DNA of 15,000 nucleotides, from contig DEJW01000001.1 in the NCBI GenBank assembly GCA_002353585.1, forward strand, positions 1-15,000, in the 5' to 3' direction. This DNA comes from Prevotellaceae bacterium UBA2738 (GTDB lineage Bacteria; Bacteroidota; Bacteroidia; Bacteroidales; Bacteroidaceae). Numbering within the stretch: position 1 is the first letter of the stretch; each line of letters begins with the position of its first letter. Below, in pieces: positions 6,625 to 14,648 of the stretch. A model generated the notes under the pieces. The model did not search any database, was not told the DNA's origin, and was given only the letters and a program-made list of their open reading frames with translations. The translations under genes and the position numbers were made by a program.

Positions 6625-7206
6625 TTAAGCCTCAGCTGGAGCCTCTGTCTGTGCTTCTGCAGCAGGAGCCTCAGTTGTAGCCTCCTCAGCAGCAGCTTCA
6701 GCAGCCTCTTCAGCAGCTTCCTCTGCAGGTGCAGCAGCAGCCTCAGCAGCAGCCTTCTTGTCTGCGATAGCCTTAGCCTTAGCCTCGTTAGCCTTCTTCT
6801 CAGCGTCGAGAGCAGCCTTCTTAGCAGCCTTCTTAGCGTCAGCGTCCTTTGACTTGATAGCCTCGAAACCCTGTGCCTTAGCCTGCTTCCAAGCGTCAAA
6901 CTTAGCCTGTGCAGCAGCCTCGTCGAATGCACCCTTCTTCACGCCACCCTTGAGGTGCTTCATGAGCATTACGCCCTCGTTAGAGAGGATGTTACGAACT
7001 GTGTCAGTTGGCTGTGCGCCATTCTCAACCCAATAAAGTGCACGCTCAAAATTCAGATCTACTGTGGCAGGATTGGTGTTTGGGTTGTAGGTACCAATCT
7101 TTTCAGTAAACTTACCATCACGTGGAGCTCTTACGTCAGCGATAACGATGCTGTAGAAGGCATAGCCCTTACGACCGCCGCGCTGTAAACGAATCTTTGT
7201 TGCCAT
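6625..7206 (-). CDS. rpsP: 30S ribosomal protein S16 with alanine-rich extension
   Basis: The first 80-90 residues are standard S16 (MATKIRLQRGGRKG at the start, then FYSIVIADVRAPRDGKF, KIGTYNPN and GAQPTDTVRNIL), an assembly protein of the 30S subunit body. The total of 193 residues is about twice the E. coli length. The extra part first has KAWKQAKAQG-like helical sequence, then a lysine/alanine stretch (about 120-155), and ends in an acidic Ala/Glu/Pro/Thr tail. I recall similar tails in Bacteroidales S16, so this is a lineage trait and not damage. The gene has an exact -7 promoter element upstream, a 66-base leader with a small hairpin, and its own terminator, so it is mainly an independent unit. 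Confidence 0.95.
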   Translation of the reverse strand: MATKIRLQRGGRKGYAFYSIVIADVRAPRDGKFTEKIGTYNPNTNPATVDLNFERALYWVENGAQPTDTVRNILSNEGVMLMKHLKGGVKKGAFDEAAAQAKFDAWKQAKAQGFEAIKSKDADAKKAAKKAALDAEKKANEAKAKAIADKKAAAEAAAAPAEEAAEEAAEAAAEEATTEAPAAEAQTEAPAEA

Positions 7207-7249
7207 TTGTTTTTGTTAAACTTTTTGTTGTTAAATAGAAGTGAATAAT

Positions 7250-7266
7250 CTTTCAACTCGTGAAAG
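7250..7266 (-). promoter_or_regulatory. Small hairpin at the 5' end of the rpsP leader
   Basis: CTTTCA pairs with TGAAAG around a five-base loop. It would lie within the first 20 or so bases of the rpsP mRNA if transcription begins about 7 bases after the -7 element. It could stabilise the mRNA 5' end; no known ribosomal-protein autoregulatory site was recognised. Confidence 0.4.
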
Positions 7267-7272
7267 TGGGTG

Positions 7273-7304
7273 CAAAGGTACAAAAAATAGTTCATAGTTC
7301 ACAG
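7273..7304 (-). promoter_or_regulatory. rpsP: Promoter of rpsP
   Basis: TACCTTTG (7280-7273, minus strand) matches the Bacteroidetes -7 element exactly. The expected -33 position (7304-7302, CTG at a 21-base spacing) falls inside the heptamer repeat arm, so the repeat may supply or weaken this element. The T run directly before TACCTTTG is also the tail of the upstream inverted repeat. Confidence 0.65.
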
Positions 7305-7404
7305 TTCACAGTCCACAGTTGTTTGACGGTTTAATTATTTTTAACGTTTCTACAGGCTCAATAGAACTATGAACTATGAACTATGAACTGTGAACTGTGA
7401 ACTG
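7288..7404. repeat. Inverted heptamer arrays (GAACTRT) between tamA and rpsP, likely terminator of tamA
   Basis: On the plus strand 7288-7322 carries units of TAGTTCA/CAGTTCA, and 7363-7404 carries the opposite orientation, GAACTAT then GAACTGT. About 40 bases lie between. On the minus strand, read from tamA, the two arms can pair into a long imperfect hairpin with a clean core of about 19 bp, followed by a seven-T run (7289-7283). This could act as the terminator of tamA. The first array starts 2 bases after the tamA stop codon. Confidence 0.65.
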
Positions 7405-7405
7405 C

Positions 7406-9844
7406 TTAGAACGGATATCCTATTGCGAAGTTAATACATTGTGCATCTTTGAAATTGCGCACATTAAAGAATCCAGAGGTGTTGCTATACAGTTGCTTAT
7501 CCTTGACAGAATAATAGTTGCTGTATGGCTGGTGCAGGGCGAAACCCCAGTCCAGACGCAATACGAAGAAGTCGAGGTCGTAACGCAAGCCCACACCTAC
7601 ATTCAGGGCTATGTCCTTCTTGAATGAGTCTTGCTGAAACTCCTCTTTCATGGTGTTTCGTCTGTCCTTGTCTATCACCCACACATTGCCTGCATCTAAG
7701 AACAGGGCTCCATAGAGCGAACCAAAGAGGCGAGGACGATATTCTATGTTCATCACCAGTTTCAGGTCGCCGTTATGATACAGATACTGGCTGTTGCTAT
7801 CGTCTATGTGCACAGCACCAGGTCCTACCGTTCTCATGGCAAAACCTCTCAAGTCGTTGGCACCGCCTATATACATCTGTTCTGAGAATGGTCCGCAGTT
7901 GTCATTGCCTAAAGGCTTCATTATGCCTCCATAGAAGTGGAATACGGCACAGGCATTATCACCCAGTTGCCATGTCTTGCGGAAGTCGGTCTCCAGTTTC
8001 AGGTACTGCGAGAACGGAGTGCCCAGAATGTGCTTATCCTTCTGAGCCCAGTCCTTGTCGCTCAGCAGGTGGTAACCCAGGTCTATCAGGTTGCCTGCCT
8101 CTGTCACTGTGGTCTGCCAATAAACAGGGTTGCGATATGAGCGTGGCGAACTGTATGAATATATATACCTCATCCTTGGCGTAAACTCGTCTCTGTTAGC
8201 CACCTCGGTGATAGCCGACTGCTTCATCTTCTCATAGAAAGCATCCGTGCGGTCTGTGGTGCGACCATATACCAAACCCAGTGGGGTGAAGGTGTGCACA
8301 GAGCACTCTGTGGGCTGGAATATGTAGGTAAACTCTCCAGTGAAGAAGTTACGGGTGAAGAAGCCAGCTCTGCGCGTGGTCTGGGCATTAAGCGAGATGG
8401 CTGTGGTAGGGGTGACATACCAACGGCGACGACGCTTCTGCATCCAGTTTGGCATGAGCAGTCGTGGCAGTTCCAGTGTGGCACCAGCCGAGAAGTCGTA
8501 TGAGTCGCCTGCCGTAGAGTTGCTCGACATCTGTATCTCGTAGTTGGCTCCTATGTTGAACGACAGCAGTTCGCCGCCACGGAAGGCATTCCTCTTGGTC
8601 AGTCCTACGGTCAGTCCTGGTCCCATGCGTCCGTTGGTCTTGCCTATCACGTTGGCACCAAAGGTGAAGTCGTATGGCTTGTCGAGTATGGCATTGATGG
8701 ACATATCGAGTATTCCTGCTCCAGCTCTCTCTTCGCCCCTCAGTGGTTTGATGCTGTCAGGCACCAGCACAGGTGTGCCGTCAGGGTTTCGTCTGGGTTC
8801 AAATTTTATGTCCACATTCGAATATATGCCTTGTGAGGTCAGGTTGTTGAGCGATTCCTGGTAGGCATCCTGTGAGAAGATGCTGCCTGGCCTCATGCGT
8901 AACTGCCTCAGCAGCACTCGGGGTCTTACGGCAGGTTTCTCTCCACCGAATTTTATGGTCAGATAACGTCTCTTCACCGAGTCGGTTATCTGTTCAAATA
9001 TCTGTCGCTTTATGCTCACCGTGGTAGAGCCAATCACCCATCGGCGCATGGCATCCTCTGGTATGGAGTCCATCAGTTGCACCTTCAGTTGCACCTTGCC
9101 AGGCACCATGATGGTATCGGCAAGGAAGGTGGCATACTTTTTCTGATAGAAGTAATAGCCCTTGTTTCTGAACAGGTCGTGTATTCGCGTCAGCTCGTTA
9201 TCCAATAGCGACACTGAGAACGGACTGCCTCGCTTTATCAGCGACTCTGATGTTGTCAGTCTGTTATATGAGTCGCTGGGGAAGTTGGTGTATTGTATGG
9301 AGTCGATGGTAAACAGAGGGCCATAGTTCACGTGATACTGTATGCGAGCCTCTCTCGCCCTCAGCGTACTGTCTTTCTTTATCGCCTTTGGTTTGCCCTC
9401 TATCACGTCATAGCTCACCTTGCCATGGAAATATCCGTTGTTCTGCAGTATGTTCTCTGCCACCGAGGTGCGCAAGGGGGCATTCACGTTCTGCATCAGC
9501 ACGGGCTGTTTGCCAAATGACTTGTTGAGCCATTTCTTAAACACTCCGTTTGAGTTGTGGCAGGCATTCCATATCCACAGTCCGTAGGGGAAGGGGGTGC
9601 GATGATATGACGAACCAAACAGTGCTCCGTTAGGTGCTATGGCGAGTGCTGCCTCCAGCTCTTCTTGTGTGGCATCTTTATGACTGCCAGGCTCAAAGTT
9701 CTGCCAGTCTATCGGCTTCAGTCCTATATACAACTGTTCTCCAGGCTCCAGCGACGATGTGCTCGAACATGAAGAGAGTAGGAGAGCTATTCCTCCTATA
9801 ATCCCCACAACTGAGGAACGGAATGTATGTTTTATAGAAATCAT
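7406..9844 (-). CDS. tamA: TamA-like Omp85 outer-membrane lipoprotein (TamL type)
   Basis: The 812-residue protein begins with a signal peptide ending in LLSSC (C26), a lipobox. This is the mark of the TamL branch of Omp85 proteins in Bacteroidetes. Residues about 30-380 form POTRA-type repeats (for example ENILQNNGYFHGKVSYDV and NLTSQGIYSNVDIKF). The rest is a beta barrel with the Omp85 motif GGANDLRGFAMRTVGPG near 657-673, late barrel strands such as LDAGNVWVI, and a C-terminal phenylalanine (AIGYPF). It would sit in the outer membrane and work with TamB in inserting or supplying outer-membrane components. It follows tamB by 53 bases that consist almost wholly of heptamer repeats, with no visible ribosome-binding site, as is usual in this phylum. 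BamA is less likely because of the lipobox and the tamB neighbour. Confidence 0.9.
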   Translation of the reverse strand: MISIKHTFRSSVVGIIGGIALLLSSCSSTSSLEPGEQLYIGLKPIDWQNFEPGSHKDATQEELEAALAIAPNGALFGSSYHRTPFPYGLWIWNACHNSNGVFKKWLNKSFGKQPVLMQNVNAPLRTSVAENILQNNGYFHGKVSYDVIEGKPKAIKKDSTLRAREARIQYHVNYGPLFTIDSIQYTNFPSDSYNRLTTSESLIKRGSPFSVSLLDNELTRIHDLFRNKGYYFYQKKYATFLADTIMVPGKVQLKVQLMDSIPEDAMRRWVIGSTTVSIKRQIFEQITDSVKRRYLTIKFGGEKPAVRPRVLLRQLRMRPGSIFSQDAYQESLNNLTSQGIYSNVDIKFEPRRNPDGTPVLVPDSIKPLRGEERAGAGILDMSINAILDKPYDFTFGANVIGKTNGRMGPGLTVGLTKRNAFRGGELLSFNIGANYEIQMSSNSTAGDSYDFSAGATLELPRLLMPNWMQKRRRRWYVTPTTAISLNAQTTRRAGFFTRNFFTGEFTYIFQPTECSVHTFTPLGLVYGRTTDRTDAFYEKMKQSAITEVANRDEFTPRMRYIYSYSSPRSYRNPVYWQTTVTEAGNLIDLGYHLLSDKDWAQKDKHILGTPFSQYLKLETDFRKTWQLGDNACAVFHFYGGIMKPLGNDNCGPFSEQMYIGGANDLRGFAMRTVGPGAVHIDDSNSQYLYHNGDLKLVMNIEYRPRLFGSLYGALFLDAGNVWVIDKDRRNTMKEEFQQDSFKKDIALNVGVGLRYDLDFFVLRLDWGFALHQPYSNYYSVKDKQLYSNTSGFFNVRNFKDAQCINFAIGYPF

Positions 9845-9847
9845 TTA

Positions 9848-9900
9848 CTCTTGAACTATGAACTATGAACTATGAACTATGAACTGTAAACTGTAAACTA
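9848..9900. repeat. Heptamer array (GAACTAT) filling the tamB-tamA spacer
   Basis: Plus-strand units GAACTAT repeat four times, followed by GAACTGT and two AAACTGT-like units, ending in AAACTA at 9900. On the minus strand the last of these supplies the TAG stop codon of tamB (9900-9898), and the array runs almost to the tamA ATG. The same repeat family lies beyond the other end of tamA. Confidence 0.85.
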
Positions 9901-12900
9901 TTTCACCTTCGTGCTGTCCCTCCTTGCAGGCTGGTTCATCCTCCTAAACTCCATCTTAGGCTCTTTCTTGAATATGCCCTTCAGCGTCTGCGACTTCTTC
10001 TTCCACATGTAACCTGCACCATACTGGCTCAGGTAGCCCTCCAGGTAGTCATATACCGAACGCTTATAGAACATCTGCAGATATTGGTTTGAGGTGTCAG
10101 ACAGCCTGTACTGCAGGTCCACATTATTAAAGAACGACTTGTTCTGTCCGCTCACGTCAGGACCTGACGACACCTTGCCACCCACGGCTATTGAGAGACG
10201 GTTGTTCCAGAATCTCTTGGCAAACTTAAAGGTGTAGTCGTTGTGCATGGTGCCATCCTGCTCTGTCGAACTCTCCATGCCGAATGACAGGTCGATGGTC
10301 TTCAGCGCGTTGCCTGCTATGTTGTTTATCTCCGACTGCAGGAAAGAGTTGAGGGCTGAGTTCATAGAGAACTTCGAGGTGTTGCCGTCTGAGAGGTACA
10401 TGCCTGTGGTCAGCATGGTGACAGCCAGCTTGCCTCGCTCCTCAGCCGATTTCATGCTCAACTCGTCTGATATGGTCTGGTTCTCTGGTGCCTCGATTAT
10501 GAATTCCAGTCCCATGTCGTTCAGGGTCTTTGAGAGTCTTACACCAGTCAGGAATGTCACCATGTGGCTCACTCCGTCTATGCTCACGTTAGCCTTCACC
10601 GTCTCCTTGGCTGTTATGTGCAGTCGAGGGTTCATCATCTCGCCAGTCCATTCCAGATAGCTTCCGTCTTCTATGGTGAATGTCTTCAGCGGTATCACTG
10701 GCAGCGAGTATTTCATCTCGCCCTGGGTGATGGTGTATCGGCCTGTCATGTTGGTCTCGTCGTTGATGAATCTGTAGCGCAGTTCGCCATTACCTATCAA
10801 GTCCAGATAGTTAGAGTGTGCACCGTCGAGCCAGCATTTTATGTGTGCTCCCTCTCTTACGGCTATCGACATATCCATATTCATGCCGTGAGCCACTGGT
10901 CTGGCTATCTTCACCGTGTCGCCATTCTCAAAGTCGGTGAAGGTCACCAGTTCCTTCAGTCGGTTGTCAGTGGTGATAGGTGAGTCGCGCAGTATATAAT
11001 AAAGGTTCGTAGAAGGCAGCACGTCAAGCCTGCCTCTTACGTTGAGCCTGTCCAGCTCGCCCGTTATCCGTGCAAAACAGTTCACGTTCATGTTGCCGTA
11101 AGCCTCTGACTTGCTGTTCTCCTTGGCGTCTATCAGGGCAAAGTCGGTAGCCCTCAGCCTCAGGTCGGTCTTTATGTGGTCGAGGTCGCCAAAGTTCAGT
11201 GTGCCCTGCACCACCATAGGCTGGTTGTTGGTGGCATACATCTGGAAGTTGTCAAACACCAGGTTCGAGTTGTTTATTCTCACTGGGTCGTCGTTGAATC
11301 GCAGTCTTATGCCGTAAGGCACTGACAGCAGGGCTGCATCCTTTAGGAATAATTCGCCATTCACGTTTGGCTTGCTGGTGGTGCCCTGTATGTCGAGCGT
11401 ACCGTCAGCCGTTCCCTCCAGTCCTATCAGCTGGTCTGGCACAAAACCGTTTATCATGTCAAGCGGGAACTTGTCGAAATTCATCTTGGCGTTGATGGCT
11501 GAGGTGTTGAAGTTGTATGAGCCTGTGATGTCGCCCACCTGCACGTCGTCCTTCAGCAGTATGCCGTCGATGTAGTGTGAGCCGTCGCTCTTAGGCAGGT
11601 AGGTGAACTGTGTGCCTATGTTGCCCATGGCGCATCCCTCATACACCATATTCTTTATGGTGAGGTCGCTCGACAGGGTGAAGCTCTCATCCTTGTTCTG
11701 CATCACGTGGAAGTCGCCGTCCAGCATTCCCTGCATATTTACGCTGTAAGGCAGTGACGACAGCACCTTACCTATATTAAGCCTGTTCACTGACAGGGTC
11801 AGGTCTTGCAGGAACTCGTCGTCATCTTCCTCGTTCCCGTTCCCGTTCTCGTTTTCGTTACTATACAGCTTCAGTCCTGTTCCGTCCTGTGCCAGCAAGT
11901 CTATGTAGGCATGTATGCGGTTCTTCTTGTCTAAGAGCACATAGTTGTCCTCGTTCAGCGAGTATATGTCATAGCCAAGGGTAGGGTTCTGTGGCACGAA
12001 GTGCAGCTTCAGTCCCTCTTCCTCCATCGTAGCCTCGGCACCCAGACGCAGGGCGAGCTGGTCTTTGTTGTCAAACAAACGCACACCAGTCACTATGCCA
12101 TGCTCCAATAGTTTGCCGTCGATGTAGGCATTAAACACATAGTCGTTTGGCGGACGGTTGTGTATGTGGGCTCTGTAGTATATCTGCATAGGGTCGTTTC
12201 TCGAACCTATTGCCACCGTTATGGTGTCGAGTTTGTAGCCCTGTGTCTTCAGTCCCTCTACCTTCAGGTCGCTGAATATGCCGTCCTCCCTCGATGTCTT
12301 CATGTCGAGGTCTATGAGTGAGTAGTCTATGCCCATGTATTTCAGCGTACGATACACTGGGTTGTCCTGCTCGCTGTGCACGGAGAGTGTCAGTCGTGGG
12401 AAGCATGTGCGCAGAGCCTGCTGGTCTATGGTGCGAGCCTTCAGCTGCTTGTCTATCTCTGCCTGCAGGCGGTCGCCACATCCCATGAGCCATTTATATC
12501 CGCCTTGGGCGTTCAGTCTCAGTGCAAAGTCGCCACAGTCCACCTTCGCCATTGTGGTGTCCTTGCGTGTCAGTATGTCGAGTATTATGTCGTCAGGGAA
12601 GTTTATGGTTGCTGTGTCAGTCACACTGATGTCTGACACCATGCCCTGCACCTTGTAATACTGGTTCATGTCGGTCTCTATGTCCAGATTGCTGCACAGT
12701 CCTATGGTCAGCGGTTTGTCGGCTATCTTCAGTCTGTACAGGTCCACCTTCTTCAGGTCTGTGGCTATGGTCAGGTCAGTCATCCTGCCACCTATTGTGC
12801 CTGCCACATTGAAGTTGCCCACCACATCGCCAGCATGTGAGTCAACATTTGCCGTCAGTTTGCCACCATGCAGCTTCACATCAGCATCCACATTACTCAG

Positions 12901-14538
12901 GTTATAACCCTTCACAAAGTGGTTTACGTTCACGCCCTTTGCTTTAGCATCGATGGCCCAACCAGCCATGGAGTTCCCGTTAAGGTTCCCGTTTGCGTTA
13001 AGGTTTATCACCCCTCTGCCTTCGTATGCCTTCATGTTAACGTTAACGTTCCCGTTCCCGTTGTAAACTATATCCCCGCTCGCCCTCATGGCAGGTATGT
13101 TGATCATCCTTGCCGTACTCTTGTCGAGCATACCCTTCACGAAGTTCAGGTTATAGGTTCTCAGGTCAGTGTGTATCCTTGCCACCATCTGAGGCTTCAT
13201 GGTCACCGTGCCCCTTGCGTCGGCTGTCAGCACCGTAGGCCAGTTCACGTTCATCTCCCTGATGGTTATCTGCTTCATGTTGCCATTCACCTCGCCCTTC
13301 ACGCTCAGTGGGTACATCGGCATGTTGCGCACATTTGAACCCACCACCATCTTCAGGTCCTGATAGCCTATCGTGCCATCCACCTTTGCCTCTATCCTAT
13401 TATTGTCAAAGTCAAAGAGGTCATCATAAGTGCCTTTGTTCCCGTTCTTGCGCTCCAGTTGGTGCTCAGGCGCTTCGCGGAGCCCGTTAGCGTTCCCGTT
13501 AGCGTTCCCGTTAGCGTTCCCGTTAATCCTAACGCTAAGTTTTGCGTTAGAATTATTCGTAGCCAACGCCCCATCCACCTTCAGCTTCGTGGAGTCCATC
13601 GCTATGTCAGCCTTCAGCGAGGTCAGTGTCAGTCCGCACTTCTCCTTCATCGCCGCCTCCCTTATCTTCAGACGGATGTCAGCAGGGTCTTGGTAGCGGA
13701 TGGAATCCACCTTCAGCGTGATGTCGCTCAGCGCTATGTGGTTGGCATCAAAGGCATCGAGGTAGTTAGTGGAGTAGGGCAGACGGCGCTCGAAGTTGTT
13801 GTCGTAGGTGACAGCCGACTTGGCAAGTGCCAGGTGGTTCACCTGATAGAGCCCCTTGTTCAGGTCAAAGTATCCCTCCTTCGCCTTCGCATCAGCCAGC
13901 ATAGCCCCCACCTGCAGGGTGTCGCCAGGCATGTGCACTGTGACCTTGGAGTTCTGTATAGAGAGGTCTCTCACGTATATTTTCCACAGGTTCTCCGTCT
14001 CGGTGGTGTCAGGCGGTACGGTGTCAGCCAGTTCCACATTCACCCTTGCGTCAGTCAGTATTATGCTGCTCAGTCTCACCACACTGCTGTCCAGTGCCAC
14101 CGATGCCACAGGGGGTGGGGTGTTGTCCACCAGCAGTCTGCCTACATAACCCTTCACGCGAGCCTCGTGTATAAAGTCTGATGTATTGAAATGTCCCTGG
14201 TTCAGCTCTATCTGGTTTATCACCACATTGCTGTTGAGCAATGGCAACAGCTGCACATCAACCACAGCCTGCTTCACCAGGAGTATAGTGTCCTTCACCT
14301 GTGGCAGAGAGTCATTCTGCTTCAGGCATTTCACCTCCTCTAAGCTCAGGTCGAGAGGGAAAGCCAGGTGCACTCCGCCCACGCTTATCTCCATGCCAGT
14401 CTCTCTGCTGGCATACTCGCTCGCCTTGTCCACAGCCCACTTCTGAACAGGTGGCAGGTAGAGCGCTACGGCAAGCAACACCACCACCACTATGGGCGTC
14501 AGGATGACCCCCAACGCAACCTTCGCCCACATAGGCAT
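9898..14538 (-). CDS. tamB: TamB-like translocation and assembly module protein (DUF490)
   Basis: The product (1546 residues from the chosen start) begins with a membrane anchor, KVALGVILTPIVVVVLLAVA, directly followed by YLPPVQKWAVDKASEYAS. A very long beta-rich periplasmic region and a DUF490-type C-terminal part follow (GGKVSSG near the end, MFYKRSVYDYLEGYLSQYG). This is the form of TamB and AsmA-like proteins, which make a hydrophobic groove from inner to outer membrane and partner TamA/TamL, encoded next. The start is uncertain. An upstream GTG at 14574 overlaps the -7 promoter element, and an ATG at 14565 would leave almost no leader. The ATG at 14538 gives about 30 bases of leader and a family-like N-terminus; 14532 is also possible. 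Asn/Gly-rich low-complexity stretches near residues 338-365, 493-522 and 891-902 are encoded by hexamer repeats. Confidence 0.88.
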   Translation of the reverse strand: MPMWAKVALGVILTPIVVVVLLAVALYLPPVQKWAVDKASEYASRETGMEISVGGVHLAFPLDLSLEEVKCLKQNDSLPQVKDTILLVKQAVVDVQLLPLLNSNVVINQIELNQGHFNTSDFIHEARVKGYVGRLLVDNTPPPVASVALDSSVVRLSSIILTDARVNVELADTVPPDTTETENLWKIYVRDLSIQNSKVTVHMPGDTLQVGAMLADAKAKEGYFDLNKGLYQVNHLALAKSAVTYDNNFERRLPYSTNYLDAFDANHIALSDITLKVDSIRYQDPADIRLKIREAAMKEKCGLTLTSLKADIAMDSTKLKVDGALATNNSNAKLSVRINGNANGNANGNANGLREAPEHQLERKNGNKGTYDDLFDFDNNRIEAKVDGTIGYQDLKMVVGSNVRNMPMYPLSVKGEVNGNMKQITIREMNVNWPTVLTADARGTVTMKPQMVARIHTDLRTYNLNFVKGMLDKSTARMINIPAMRASGDIVYNGNGNVNVNMKAYEGRGVINLNANGNLNGNSMAGWAIDAKAKGVNVNHFVKGYNLSNVDADVKLHGGKLTANVDSHAGDVVGNFNVAGTIGGRMTDLTIATDLKKVDLYRLKIADKPLTIGLCSNLDIETDMNQYYKVQGMVSDISVTDTATINFPDDIILDILTRKDTTMAKVDCGDFALRLNAQGGYKWLMGCGDRLQAEIDKQLKARTIDQQALRTCFPRLTLSVHSEQDNPVYRTLKYMGIDYSLIDLDMKTSREDGIFSDLKVEGLKTQGYKLDTITVAIGSRNDPMQIYYRAHIHNRPPNDYVFNAYIDGKLLEHGIVTGVRLFDNKDQLALRLGAEATMEEEGLKLHFVPQNPTLGYDIYSLNEDNYVLLDKKNRIHAYIDLLAQDGTGLKLYSNENENGNGNEEDDDEFLQDLTLSVNRLNIGKVLSSLPYSVNMQGMLDGDFHVMQNKDESFTLSSDLTIKNMVYEGCAMGNIGTQFTYLPKSDGSHYIDGILLKDDVQVGDITGSYNFNTSAINAKMNFDKFPLDMINGFVPDQLIGLEGTADGTLDIQGTTSKPNVNGELFLKDAALLSVPYGIRLRFNDDPVRINNSNLVFDNFQMYATNNQPMVVQGTLNFGDLDHIKTDLRLRATDFALIDAKENSKSEAYGNMNVNCFARITGELDRLNVRGRLDVLPSTNLYYILRDSPITTDNRLKELVTFTDFENGDTVKIARPVAHGMNMDMSIAVREGAHIKCWLDGAHSNYLDLIGNGELRYRFINDETNMTGRYTITQGEMKYSLPVIPLKTFTIEDGSYLEWTGEMMNPRLHITAKETVKANVSIDGVSHMVTFLTGVRLSKTLNDMGLEFIIEAPENQTISDELSMKSAEERGKLAVTMLTTGMYLSDGNTSKFSMNSALNSFLQSEINNIAGNALKTIDLSFGMESSTEQDGTMHNDYTFKFAKRFWNNRLSIAVGGKVSSGPDVSGQNKSFFNNVDLQYRLSDTSNQYLQMFYKRSVYDYLEGYLSQYGAGYMWKKKSQTLKGIFKKEPKMEFRRMNQPARRDSTKVK
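11831..11866. repeat. Hexamer repeats in tamB encoding an Asn/Glu/Gly stretch
   Basis: Plus-strand units GTTCCC (twice), GTTCTC and GTTTTC give ENENGNGN in TamB, next to an acidic run EEDDDE. The repeat keeps the reading frame. Confidence 0.75.
12973..13062. repeat. Hexamer repeats in tamB, two clusters 28 bases apart
   Basis: Bases 12973-13007 hold GTTCCC, GTTAAG and GTTTGC-type units, and 13036-13062 hold GTTAAC twice and GTTCCC twice. They encode INLNANGNLNGNS and NGNGNVNVN in TamB. The segment between them (MKAYEGRG) looks like normal TamB sequence. Confidence 0.75.
13445..13530. repeat. Composite repeat in tamB: core motif plus 12-base tandem repeats
   Basis: A core segment (TTCTTGCGCTCC at 13445-13456, GCTTCGCG at 13472-13479) is followed by three perfect copies of CCCGTTAGCGTT (13483, 13495, 13507) and a partial fourth. 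In TamB the tandem part encodes NGNA repeats and the core encodes LREAPEHQLERKNG. The core motifs also occur in the spacer element at 89-135. Confidence 0.8.
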
Positions 14539-14573
14539 GTGTATGTTCGCCTGTACATTGCTCATATTGAACA

Positions 14574-14605
14574 CAAAGGTACTAATATTTCTCTACCTCA
14601 GCAAA
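14574..14605 (-). promoter_or_regulatory. Consensus promoter of tamB-tamA
   Basis: TTTG (14605-14602, minus strand), 20 bases, then TACCTTTG (14581-14574): a full match to the Bacteroidetes consensus, with the same geometry as the promoter at 2275-2306. Expected transcription start is near 14567, which argues against the upstream GTG start of tamB. Confidence 0.75.
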
Positions 14606-14648
14606 TTTAGGACAGTTTTTAACATTTTAGCCCCTTCTCTCTGCAGAG

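Noticed and set aside
6516..6932. A 138-residue Arg/Leu-rich frame on the minus strand overlapping rpsP
   Set aside because: It is the alanine-rich S16 tail read in another frame, and the S16 frame is certain.
13445..13530. Possible frameshift or pseudogene in tamB because of the low-complexity stretch
   Set aside because: The frame continues through the repeats and typical TamB sequence follows on both sides, so the gene appears intact.
13459..14181. A 240-residue plus-strand open frame opposite tamB
   Set aside because: It is a shadow of tamB. Its VPVSVPVSVPV start is the antisense reading of the 12-base repeats, and no start signal precedes it.
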